Source: Cerina sp048266425
Lineage (GTDB): Bacteria > Bacteroidota > Bacteroidia > Flavobacteriales > Flavobacteriaceae
Assembly (NCBI GenBank): GCA_048266425.1
Contig: JBLWZN010000014.1
Coordinates: 1 to 64,000, forward strand
Length of the DNA: 64,000 nucleotides
Direction of reading: 5' to 3'
The notes under the pieces are model-generated. The model was not told where the DNA came from. It ran no database searches and was given only the letters and a program-made list of their open reading frames with translations. The translations under genes were made by a program, and so were the position numbers. Of this stretch, positions 9,192 to 17,487 are shown one piece after another. The first letter of the stretch is position 1; each line of letters starts with the position of its first letter.

Positions 9192-9842
9192 CTATCTTCT
9201 CCCGACAAGATTGAGCAAAAAACCAATGGTAAAAATAACAAACGCTATCAAACTTATGGGAGGCAATCCCGCTTGCCATTTATGAACGGTGGTCCAGCCA
9301 GAGTAGCCCATAAAAAATAAGTGGACTCCCACAAAGAGAAAGATAATGGAAATTATTTTTTTGGAAGTCAATGTTTTTATGATGGGGGACACTTTTGCAA
9401 GGTTGTCCTTAAAAGTTAAATTATAGATCCAAAGAAGTACAAGACCCATCGCCCCTCCTAAAAGACTGAGGCCACCCCCTAAAGACAGTGTGCCATTTTC
9501 CTCAAAAAAAACTTCGAAATACAAAGGGTTCAAAATAGTGACACTCAGCACAAAATGCACAAAAACAAGCAGTAGACCCGCTAAGCCCAACGATTTTTTA
9601 GCTGCCACCAACTTATCCGAAATTGGAGCCCCAAGATTTTTTAAAGGTCCGATTGAAAAACATAAGACCAACAAAAAAAACGAAGCCAAGGAAATTCCCT
9701 TGTTCAATACATATATGGGAACATCCTTCCACGGCACTTCCCCTGCAATATTGTAACGCACAATAGCATATCCAATACTTACAATCGTTGCCAAAACAAT
9801 TATTCCATCTGCTAATTCGCTCTTTTTTGTGGTATTATCCAT
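9192..9842 (-). CDS. Polytopic membrane protein, ferric-reductase/MsrQ-like (tentative)
   Basis: Integral membrane protein of 216 residues with about six hydrophobic segments. Histidines inside or beside membrane helices (FVHFVLSVT, FVGVHLFFMGYSGW, TVHKWQAGLPP) recall the heme-binding transmembrane domain of ferric-reductase-like and MsrQ proteins, but I cannot confirm this. It is the last gene of a minus-strand run, 42 bp after the 421-residue membrane protein, and converges on the AraC gene with a 26-bp gap. If it binds heme, it could pass electrons across the inner membrane. Function is uncertain. Confidence 0.7.
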   Translation of the reverse strand: MDNTTKKSELADGIIVLATIVSIGYAIVRYNIAGEVPWKDVPIYVLNKGISLASFFLLVLCFSIGPLKNLGAPISDKLVAAKKSLGLAGLLLVFVHFVLSVTILNPLYFEVFFEENGTLSLGGGLSLLGGAMGLVLLWIYNLTFKDNLAKVSPIIKTLTSKKIISIIFLFVGVHLFFMGYSGWTTVHKWQAGLPPISLIAFVIFTIGFLLNLVGRR

Positions 9843-9884
9843 TCTATGTATTAACGTTTTAAAGGAAGTAATTCTCTTAAGATA

Positions 9885-11150
9885 TTAAAACCGATTATGG
9901 GCGTTCGAAATTTCACCATGGGCATTAATGGCAATCAGACTTAATAAGCCAATGATCAATACTATCGCAAAAAAGTAAAGAATCCATTTTTTGGCTTGAA
10001 TCTCATTGGAAGTTTTCGCCAATGTGCCGATCTTCCACTTATTGAGCAACAAATAAATCACAATGATATTTAAAATATACAAATAGTTCTCCAAGATCGT
10101 ATGTCCGCCCAACAACCCTTTAATAGTAAAACTCATTAACAAATACCCGCCCAAATAACTGAAAAAGAAAAAAGCGACATCCTTGCTTGCATAATCCTCT
10201 TTCTGCAACCTCCAACAAATTACTATGGCCATAAATATCAATGCTATGGCTGAAAACAAACTACTGGCATATGCTATTGACTCCAAATTGGGAATTTCCC
10301 CCAAGTGGTTCAAAATTTGGTCATATGCCATAGATTCCCGATATACAATAAAGGGAACAAAAACAGCCATAATAAAAAGGCCTGCCCTATTGATCCATTT
10401 TTTTGGTTTTTCTTCATCAACTGGCCAAATTGAAGTCAGCACGCCATAGGCCATCCCCGATCCTCCGAAAAAGCCTATAGAATATTCCATGACGTTCCAC
10501 ATATTGAACGGTATTTCCCATGCGTGGCCCAAAACTTGCAAAAAATTTCCAAAAGCAAAGCCAAATCCGCCTCCAAGCGCAGAAAAAATTGCGACCCTAA
10601 TGGGCGAATTTCTATTTTCACGTGCCATATGCCAAATCAAAGCCAAACTAGCTCCCAAGATTATGGCCCAAGCCTCGGATCTTGGTGGGGTCATTTTAAT
10701 ACCAATCTGTTCTATCAGAAAGAAATAGGAGATTAGTCCGCCCGCCACCATTTCAGAAACCAGTGCCCCCCATTTTACCCTTTGGCCTTTGGTGGAGTCC
10801 AAGACCATGCCTACCAGGCCTCCGCCCAACAATCCATAGAGCGCCCCAATGACAAACAACATTCCAAGGCCATAGTACGCATTAAAAAAATCACTGGAAC
10901 GACCATAACCAACGACCTGACCATAGCTTATCATGCCCCCTGCGCCCCACCCTATCGCAGAAGCCAAAGCTATCAATATCATTTTGTTGTACCAGTCCTT
11001 TCGTTGTGCCACCAGCACCAAGGCAAGTCCGCCAATAGCACCAGCCCATGCAGCTCCTTGTTCATGACCAAATTTACCCCTGATCGCCCACGCCGTCGCT
11101 AGGGACACGGCCACGATCAAAATACCGATTGTTTGTTTCTTAATACTCAT
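9885..11150 (-). CDS. Uncharacterised polytopic membrane protein next to GH31
   Basis: Integral membrane protein of 421 residues with about 11-12 hydrophobic segments and many glycine-rich helices (GAIGGLALVL, GLLGGGLVGMVL, GGGFGFAFGNFL). The first helix is followed by a conserved-looking polar patch, RGKFGHEQGAAWAG. I do not recognise the family and no named transporter motif is visible. It starts 11 bp after the stop of the GH31 gene, so the two are almost certainly cotranscribed and may work together, for example as carrier or membrane partner for the product released by GH31. An undescribed sugar transporter is one possible reading; an acyltransferase or a structural role cannot be excluded. 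Confidence 0.8.
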   Translation of the reverse strand: MSIKKQTIGILIVAVSLATAWAIRGKFGHEQGAAWAGAIGGLALVLVAQRKDWYNKMILIALASAIGWGAGGMISYGQVVGYGRSSDFFNAYYGLGMLFVIGALYGLLGGGLVGMVLDSTKGQRVKWGALVSEMVAGGLISYFFLIEQIGIKMTPPRSEAWAIILGASLALIWHMARENRNSPIRVAIFSALGGGFGFAFGNFLQVLGHAWEIPFNMWNVMEYSIGFFGGSGMAYGVLTSIWPVDEEKPKKWINRAGLFIMAVFVPFIVYRESMAYDQILNHLGEIPNLESIAYASSLFSAIALIFMAIVICWRLQKEDYASKDVAFFFFSYLGGYLLMSFTIKGLLGGHTILENYLYILNIIVIYLLLNKWKIGTLAKTSNEIQAKKWILYFFAIVLIIGLLSLIAINAHGEISNAHNRF

Positions 11151-11161
11151 GGATATAAATC

Positions 11162-12934
11162 TTAGAAGTTAATAGAATAATTTCCCTTATCGTAGCCAAG
11201 GGCCGTTTTGATGAGAATTTTCTCCTGATTTTCATCGTATCCCCAAAAATCCGAAGACAGATTCTGACCGTCCAAAACGACTCCCTTGGGCGGAGATGGG
11301 GAATGAATCCTTAAAATATGAGGTATTTTTGCACCTTCCAAATCAACTTTTAACACGCTTCCTTCCCTCTTGTAATGAATTTCGGTTTCATTTGCGGTAG
11401 TCGGATGGTAATAGATAAAGGAATTTTGAATCTCTGGATAAATTAGGATGGTAATATACCCATCCGAAGCTTTATCCCCAAGTTCGGTATATTCCCTTGT
11501 TACATTCAAAGGGACTATGGCCCCTTCCTTTACAAACACCGGGAATTCATCTAGCGAAAACTCTTTGTCGAACGATCTAGGTCCCTTCAATAACTCCTTG
11601 TCCCCAAAGAAATACCGCCATTTTCCTTCCGGCAAGGAAATTTGTCTGTTCCTATCGTCCTTATAGATGGGCGCAATTAGGAAGTCATCTCCAAACATAT
11701 AGTGGTACTTACCCTTTTTTAAGGGTGTCTGCAATCGCATTCCACCATTGTGGGCCGTTACCACATAATGGTACATATAGGGAACGAGCTCAGTGTGCAA
11801 CCATGCATATTTCCTAATTATTTCCAATTCTTGGGCAGTACGTTTCCACAGCCTTCTTTCTCCATGGCCCCCATTTAGAAAAAGGCCGCAAAAAGTGGAA
11901 AATTGCGCCCAACGAATATAAAGCCGTGGGGGGATGGTACTTCCAGAGAATCCGGCCACATCGGATCCAACAATATTATACCCCAGGTCCGCACTTTTTA
12001 GGATACTTTTTATGGCCGATTCAAACCCTTCGATCCCGTCCAGAGCGATGTCTTTTTTTGACTCCCCTTTCTTCCTTATCATTTCATCGGTAACCCACTC
12101 ATGTTTTTGATCACCTACCCAATTTACCGGGGAAGCATCGATCGGGGCAAAACCTTCCGGATGGAAACCCCGGTCTATAGACCTTGAAAGGGTGACGAAA
12201 TCGGGATTTTGGCTCAATCCGTGTACATATTCATCGCGGTAGTAATGGTCCATATAGGTTCTGGTGGACATGATCCCGTCTGCTGTTCCCTTATAGAAAA
12301 ATGGGATGGGACCCCATTGGTTCCAAAATAAGGTCGCGGTACCATCCAATTTCCATCCATCAATACCCAGATCAAAAACATTTTGTTGTAGTCCATGCCA
12401 CCAGTCCATCGCTTTTGGGTTGGAATAATCGATAAACCCTCCTTTGCCCTTCCACCAATCCATGGGAGTTGTGGATTTTGCCAAAAACCCATGTTCCCTG
12501 GCGTTGTTATACCAATCCATATCCTCTTTGATTTGGGTATCCTTGCTATAACTATTTACCATGGAAGTCATCCACAACACTACCCTATACCCCTCGTCTT
12601 CCAAATTTCCAAACCACGACTTAGGATTCGGATAGCGAATGGTATCGATGATAAAGTCATTATAACGCAGGGACCAGGGACTGTCCAACAAAATAGTACG
12701 TACCGGAATATCGTGTTCTTTATATCCTGCCAATAATTCATCAACGTATTCCGCCGTATTCACATCGTCCTCCCACAACCAACATTCCAAGGTCCAGGCA
12801 GGGGTGAGCGGCGGATTGCCATGCCGTTGGGCATTAAAGGGAATGCCCCAAACGGGAAGAAAGAAGTAAAAATAGGAGAGCAGCAGTAGGATGCCGAGAC
12901 ACCAAATCGTCCTTTTTGCCCATTTGTTTTTCAT
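11162..12934 (-). CDS. Glycoside hydrolase family 31 enzyme, membrane-anchored or exported
   Basis: GH31-type alpha-glycosidase of 590 residues. A hydrophobic N-terminal stretch (about residues 8-30) serves as signal peptide or anchor. The barrel begins almost immediately (PAWTLECWLW, 45-54), so the N-terminal beta-sandwich domain usual in GH31 enzymes seems to be missing. The expected residues are present: the nucleophile Asp197 in GWKLDG, the acid/base Asp275 in WVGDQ and the SDVAGF segment at 324-329. A C-terminal beta-sandwich follows (FLIAPIYKD, then LPEGKWRYFFG). The family covers alpha-glucosidases, alpha-xylosidases, sulfoquinovosidases and alpha-galactosidases, so substrate is open. 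It lies 204 bp downstream of the PHP gene and 11 bp upstream of the 421-residue membrane protein. Confidence 0.92.
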   Translation of the reverse strand: MKNKWAKRTIWCLGILLLLSYFYFFLPVWGIPFNAQRHGNPPLTPAWTLECWLWEDDVNTAEYVDELLAGYKEHDIPVRTILLDSPWSLRYNDFIIDTIRYPNPKSWFGNLEDEGYRVVLWMTSMVNSYSKDTQIKEDMDWYNNAREHGFLAKSTTPMDWWKGKGGFIDYSNPKAMDWWHGLQQNVFDLGIDGWKLDGTATLFWNQWGPIPFFYKGTADGIMSTRTYMDHYYRDEYVHGLSQNPDFVTLSRSIDRGFHPEGFAPIDASPVNWVGDQKHEWVTDEMIRKKGESKKDIALDGIEGFESAIKSILKSADLGYNIVGSDVAGFSGSTIPPRLYIRWAQFSTFCGLFLNGGHGERRLWKRTAQELEIIRKYAWLHTELVPYMYHYVVTAHNGGMRLQTPLKKGKYHYMFGDDFLIAPIYKDDRNRQISLPEGKWRYFFGDKELLKGPRSFDKEFSLDEFPVFVKEGAIVPLNVTREYTELGDKASDGYITILIYPEIQNSFIYYHPTTANETEIHYKREGSVLKVDLEGAKIPHILRIHSPSPPKGVVLDGQNLSSDFWGYDENQEKILIKTALGYDKGNYSINF

Positions 12935-13138
12935 ACGTTCAAACTTTTGTGGTCAATTGGCAATAATAGGATTGGAACATAGATCATAGTAAATAGAGAA
13001 GAGAAAAGATATGGTAATATTATCCAGTGAAATTTGAATACAACTTTGATATGGTTTCCCTATTCTATGATATTTGTCCTTTCTATTCATACCCTGTTTT
13101 GTCGGATCCCACAAATTATCTAGATTCAGATAAAGGTT

Positions 13139-14578
13139 TTACAGCTCTATTTTTGGTGTCTTGATAAAACGGAAATACACCAAAATCAAAACATAGATCA
13201 ATAACACAATACCTATGGGTCCAAGTATTCCAAAATATTCCGCATAGATTTTGTTATATCCGGTTACGGCTTCCTCCCTTAAATAAAAGGAGAGGGCCAA
13301 GGCCAAGAGAAACAACGAATAGATACCGGAAAGCCATACAATTATTTTGTCCGCCTTAATTACTTTTTTCTTCCTCGCTTTCCAAATCCATTGAAATATA
13401 ACCAGCCATAGGAACCATGACAGGATTTGGAAACTATTTAATGTCCTGAAATAATTGATCAGGGTTAAAAAGGGTCTAAAAATTAAATGGGCATCCCCGT
13501 AAAAAGGGCGGTCTTTGTACAAAAGGATCTGCAGTTTTTCTTGTGGCCCATTTTTAAGTATGTCCAATATTGCCCTTTCCTTTAAATCGGGATCCAAGGT
13601 TTTCCAGTTTGGTATTTCGAACGCATTGTAAACGGAGCAAGCCCGGCCGTATCCATGAAAATCGAGTCCGCCTACCATGGTCAGGCCGTTATCTTCGCAG
13701 AATTTTTTTAATTGGGCTTGTATTTCACGATCGTAGTACAGGTCGCTGCCTACATTCTCTATTTCAAACCCATCTACCCCCAAATCCCTATAAAATTCCT
13801 TTTCCTTTCCTTTACCGTCGAACCAATGGTTTACGATTACGGCCCCACCATATTTGTGGACGGAATCGATCACCGCCTTGTCCTCCATACCTTTGGTCTT
13901 GAACCTACCATTAAGACCCAAAAGGCTCATGTGGTTGCTTCCGGAAAATTCTTGCCCAACCATGACCAAAGGTTCCATGGGAAATTTTCCATTTCTTTGG
14001 GCTTGGACAAACTGGAGCGTCTTTTGATGGTTGGCGTGATCGGTAATAAAAAAAGCATCAAAACTATTTCTTTTATGCCATTTCCACATACCCTCTTCGG
14101 ATATGAGACCGTCATGACTGAACTCGGTATGGGCATGGGTAGTTACCAGAACAGCACTGGCCGAATTGTTTACAATCGTGTTATTGGGCAAGGGAATGAA
14201 CAAAATCAACACAAAAATCGAAAAACACATGCCGAGCAAAAGCGGTAGGTTGGCCAACTGGGCAAATATTAACGATTTTCTTGACCCTTTGTTCCTGAAA
14301 ATTCGAACCCCAACCCAAGCAAAATAAAATATCAAAAGCCAAAGCAGGGCCAAGGGCAGCTCTTTCAAAGCATAAATGGACCGATTGAAAAAGAGAAGGG
14401 GGCCTAAGAAGGGTTCAAAAACAATCCGCCAAAACGGTATATGAACCCCAAAATCTGTCACAGGCTGTGTAGTCAGCGCATTCTCAAAGTGTACCTCATA
14501 ATGAAACACCTTGGCCAATACCAGTATTAAAACTACGAGGACAGCAGTTATAGTAAGTTTAAATTTTCCCTTTTTCAT
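13139..14578 (-). CDS. Membrane-embedded PHP-domain phosphoesterase
   Basis: Protein of 479 residues with about four hydrophobic segments before residue 130 and three after residue 390, and a PHP metal-dependent phosphoesterase domain between them. The metal-binding motifs are visible: HAHTEFSHDG (148-157), ITDHANH (178-184), a GQEFSGSNH block, VNHWF and GGLDFHGYG. PHP domains hydrolyse phosphoesters with two or three metals. The membrane placement suggests a lipid-linked or periplasmic phosphorylated substrate. The gene overlaps the upstream DHDPS/NAL gene by 20 bp, implying translational coupling. Which side of the membrane holds the catalytic domain depends on the true number of helices and was not determined. 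Confidence 0.85.
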   Translation of the reverse strand: MKKGKFKLTITAVLVVLILVLAKVFHYEVHFENALTTQPVTDFGVHIPFWRIVFEPFLGPLLFFNRSIYALKELPLALLWLLIFYFAWVGVRIFRNKGSRKSLIFAQLANLPLLLGMCFSIFVLILFIPLPNNTIVNNSASAVLVTTHAHTEFSHDGLISEEGMWKWHKRNSFDAFFITDHANHQKTLQFVQAQRNGKFPMEPLVMVGQEFSGSNHMSLLGLNGRFKTKGMEDKAVIDSVHKYGGAVIVNHWFDGKGKEKEFYRDLGVDGFEIENVGSDLYYDREIQAQLKKFCEDNGLTMVGGLDFHGYGRACSVYNAFEIPNWKTLDPDLKERAILDILKNGPQEKLQILLYKDRPFYGDAHLIFRPFLTLINYFRTLNSFQILSWFLWLVIFQWIWKARKKKVIKADKIIVWLSGIYSLFLLALALSFYLREEAVTGYNKIYAEYFGILGPIGIVLLIYVLILVYFRFIKTPKIEL

Positions 14579-15512
14579 TCGATGCTACCTGAACCGTTGT
14601 ATTAATTGCACCTCCATAATCAAAATCCCTTAAAAAGTTTTCGACCTGTTGGCGGGTTTGGGCATCAAAATTATGCAAGGGCTCCACCATATATTCCAAA
14701 CATATCCCCTTAATGGCAAGTGCACATTTTATGGCAGTGATACTTTTGGTTGGCGTATTTCCCAAATTATAAAGCGTACTGTGCATTTTGAGGATCAGTT
14801 GTCGTAATTTCCTTATTTTTCCCAAATCCCTTGCATAAGACGCTTCGTACAACTCCACAAAAAGTCTTGGAAAAATGTTGGCCCCCCCGGCTACGGCGGC
14901 ATGCCCGCCGTTCATAATGGTATCCGACAGAAAAAGCTCGGCCCCTGCGATAATGGAAAAATCGGGTTGATCTTTAAATTCATCTATGACCATATACAAG
15001 GAACCCATATCTCCAGAGCTATCCTTAATCCCTATTGCGCCAAGTTGCCTCGCTTCTTTAATCGTTTCCAACGATAAGTGAAGCTTGGTACAACTGGGGA
15101 TATTATAAAGGAGAAAAGGCAACGGCAACTTTGGAGCCAAAAACCTGAGGTAATCGACCATTTCCTGTTGTGAGATAGGAAAGTAGTACGGTGAAGCCAA
15201 AACAAGGGCATCTGCCCCGGCCATTTTAGAATGTTCCGCTATTCCCAATACAGATTCAGTAGTAGTGTCCGTAATACTTACTAATACCGGAACCCTCCCG
15301 GCTACAATGGCACATGCCTCGGTGATGAGTCTCTTGCGAAGGTCGTACCCCAAACTAGGTCCTTCCCCGTTGGTCCCCAATAAGAATATACCATGGACCC
15401 CTCCTTCCAATAAATGTTCTATCAGTTTTTTTAGACTTTTAATGTCTAGGTCCCTATTTTCTAACAAGGGGGTCACCATTGGGGGAATAATACCTCTTAG
15501 GGGTTGTTGCAT
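14559..15512 (-). CDS. Dihydrodipicolinate synthase/N-acetylneuraminate lyase family protein 2
   Basis: Second class I lyase of the DHDPS/NAL superfamily, 317 residues, closely related to the protein at 7268-8176 over its whole length. It has GTNGE (46-50), the catalytic tyrosine in LYNIPS (Tyr136) and the Schiff-base lysine in GIKDSSG (Lys163). A C-terminal tail of about 15 residues (ending VASNEKGKI) is absent from paralogue 1 and coincides with the 20-bp overlap with the PHP gene. The conserved active site suggests the same chemistry as paralogue 1, perhaps on a related sugar acid. It is the first gene of its run and lies directly downstream of the SusD terminator region. Confidence 0.9.
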   Translation of the reverse strand: MQQPLRGIIPPMVTPLLENRDLDIKSLKKLIEHLLEGGVHGIFLLGTNGEGPSLGYDLRKRLITEACAIVAGRVPVLVSITDTTTESVLGIAEHSKMAGADALVLASPYYFPISQQEMVDYLRFLAPKLPLPFLLYNIPSCTKLHLSLETIKEARQLGAIGIKDSSGDMGSLYMVIDEFKDQPDFSIIAGAELFLSDTIMNGGHAAVAGGANIFPRLFVELYEASYARDLGKIRKLRQLILKMHSTLYNLGNTPTKSITAIKCALAIKGICLEYMVEPLHNFDAQTRQQVENFLRDFDYGGAINTTVQVASNEKGKI

Positions 15513-15729
15513 AGGATGACAATATTACAGTTTAAACAAAATAACTCTAAATTAATTGCTAAAACCACTATAATCTTGTACTAAACATATCATATTTTAG
15601 CCCTTTGGATATGTCTATTAAAACTATCTGAAGTATTCCTAGTTATTTTAGCTCCGATACCTGCCCGGTCCCATTGGCCGGCAAGTATTTTTCTGAAAAA
15701 GGGTGTGGGATAGCTGCCGTTCTAGAATC

Positions 15730-15763
15730 AAAAAGGGACCTTCCGCAAGGAAAAGTCCCTTTT
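15730..15763 (-). terminator. Intrinsic terminator after SusD
   Basis: Hairpin with a 9-bp perfect stem (AAAAGGGAC at 15731-15739 pairing with GTCCCTTTT at 15755-15763) and an inner TTCC/GGAA stem closed by a GCAA tetraloop. T-rich DNA follows on the minus strand, and on the plus strand too, so it may work in both directions. It lies about 40 bp after the stop codon of the SusD gene, where the end of the PKD-SusC-SusD transcript is expected. Confidence 0.8.
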
Positions 15764-15805
15764 CTTTATTCAAACTAACTCAAACCACTAAAGTACCGTA
15801 TTGTG

Positions 15806-17464
15806 TTAATAGGGTTCATTTGTTCCTTGTAACAACCATATTTTAGACCATGCACTGTTGTTACTAGCATCATCTCCCTTAAATGGGGTGGGTTCCAATT
15901 TTTCAATGGCAGTTTCCACATTTGGATTGGTATCCATCTCATCGACGTTGTAATAAAAACGAAGGGGCAAGGCCTGCCTTTTGGCAGCAGGTCCCGCATG
16001 TAGATCGGGAAGGCCGGTCCTTCTATAATCGAACCAGGCCTCTGTGGCTGCGGTCCAGCTGGCGATCCATTTTTGGTTGATGATATCCGCATAACCGGTA
16101 TAGGCGGCCGGACCCGAAATATAAGTACTGTAATCCCCACCTACACCCCATGCCGTAAGGGATTGCTTGATGCCCTCGTTGTAATACTGTTGTGCAGTTC
16201 CAGGCGCCCAGCCTTTAAAGGCAGCTTCGGCCAAGATAAAATTGACCTCTGCGGCAGACATAAGTCGGGACTGAAGCAACGGACCACTAGCTTCCTTATA
16301 GATTGCGTTCAATTGGGAAGCATGCGGGTTGGTAGCACCTTGGTTGGTGTTTTTGCTCAGGTTATAGGCCATTCCGAATGTCATCCCTGGAGGATAGCCC
16401 ACATACTCTGGATCGAAGTCTACAGGGTAACCTACCCCGTCGGGAGACTCGTAGGTATCGACAATATCCTGGGAAACATATCTTTTTCCATCCGCGATAT
16501 AGTCAGTCCCATCCGGTGCATCTGGCACCAGTACAAGGGGAATTGCTATTTTTTCTGCCCATACGGCCAACCTTGGATCATCCAGATCCTGAAGCATATC
16601 CACTAAGGGCTTTCCCATTTTAAGTCTAAAATAGGCTCCCTGTGGACTCGTATCAAAATCAGTGTTGGATGGCCAGGCATCAGAGCTGGTATTACCTATA
16701 TAGGCCATATTGGCATCATCGGCGGACTGCAATATCAATGGAAATTGGCTCGGATTGTTAACAATGCCCTTTATACCCTGTTCCGCCCAGGCGGGATCCT
16801 TTGCGGAAAGTCGCATGTAGTATCGCAGGGAAAGGGAGTTGGCTAATTTTCGCCATTTGGCCACATCACCCCCATAGAGAATATCCTGACTCGCATCGAT
16901 CCCAAGATAGGAGCCCTGACTTCCCGATAACAAGGCGTTGGCGGTCTTTAGATCGGATTGAATTCCCTCATAAATGGTCATTTGGTTATCCAATACCGCA
17001 TCAAAATATTCGGGACCTTCATCCCCTCGTAGTGCATCTGTGTAGGGAGCATCTCCCCAAAGGTCCGTGATTAGCCCGAACAAATAGCATTTCATTACGA
17101 GTCCTACCCCTTCATGAAAGTCCAGATTATCATCTTCCGCTTTTTTTATCAAGGTCTTATCGTTGTACAAAATCTGATAATACCCGTTCCAACTCTGGCT
17201 ACGGTTATTCCAATCATAGTTGTTATGGCCGCTGGACCATCCATCCTTTTGGGTGTGTTGCATAACCCCTGCCAAATCCCCAAACCCAAGATCAACAACG
17301 GTCCTTCCCACACCATTGATTACCGTGGGCACCAAAAGATTGGGATCAACATTTTCCCCACCTATCTTGTTCGGGTTTACATTTAAATCTTCCAGACCAT
17401 GGCAAGAAACCGTTAAGATAACGCCCAAAACCAGTATTGTAAGTTTACTTTTTATTTGATACAT
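15806..17464 (-). CDS. SusD/RagB family outer-membrane lipoprotein
   Basis: Glycan-binding lipoprotein of 552 residues that forms the lid of the SusC transporter. The signal peptide ends in a lipobox before Cys21 (ILVLGVILTVSC). Family traits include NVNPNK near the N-terminus, the repeated helical regions with YNDKTLIKKAE, a KWRKLANSLSLRYYMR segment around the middle, and the C-terminal INQKWIASWTAATEAWFDYRRTG, broken here by my memory of the SusD-like group 2 pattern. It starts 23 bp after the stop of SusC and is followed by an intrinsic terminator, so it is the last gene of the import operon. The bound glycan cannot be read from the sequence. Confidence 0.95.
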   Translation of the reverse strand: MYQIKSKLTILVLGVILTVSCHGLEDLNVNPNKIGGENVDPNLLVPTVINGVGRTVVDLGFGDLAGVMQHTQKDGWSSGHNNYDWNNRSQSWNGYYQILYNDKTLIKKAEDDNLDFHEGVGLVMKCYLFGLITDLWGDAPYTDALRGDEGPEYFDAVLDNQMTIYEGIQSDLKTANALLSGSQGSYLGIDASQDILYGGDVAKWRKLANSLSLRYYMRLSAKDPAWAEQGIKGIVNNPSQFPLILQSADDANMAYIGNTSSDAWPSNTDFDTSPQGAYFRLKMGKPLVDMLQDLDDPRLAVWAEKIAIPLVLVPDAPDGTDYIADGKRYVSQDIVDTYESPDGVGYPVDFDPEYVGYPPGMTFGMAYNLSKNTNQGATNPHASQLNAIYKEASGPLLQSRLMSAAEVNFILAEAAFKGWAPGTAQQYYNEGIKQSLTAWGVGGDYSTYISGPAAYTGYADIINQKWIASWTAATEAWFDYRRTGLPDLHAGPAAKRQALPLRFYYNVDEMDTNPNVETAIEKLEPTPFKGDDASNNSAWSKIWLLQGTNEPY

Positions 17465-17487
17465 CTCAATTTCAGTTTAAATTTTTA

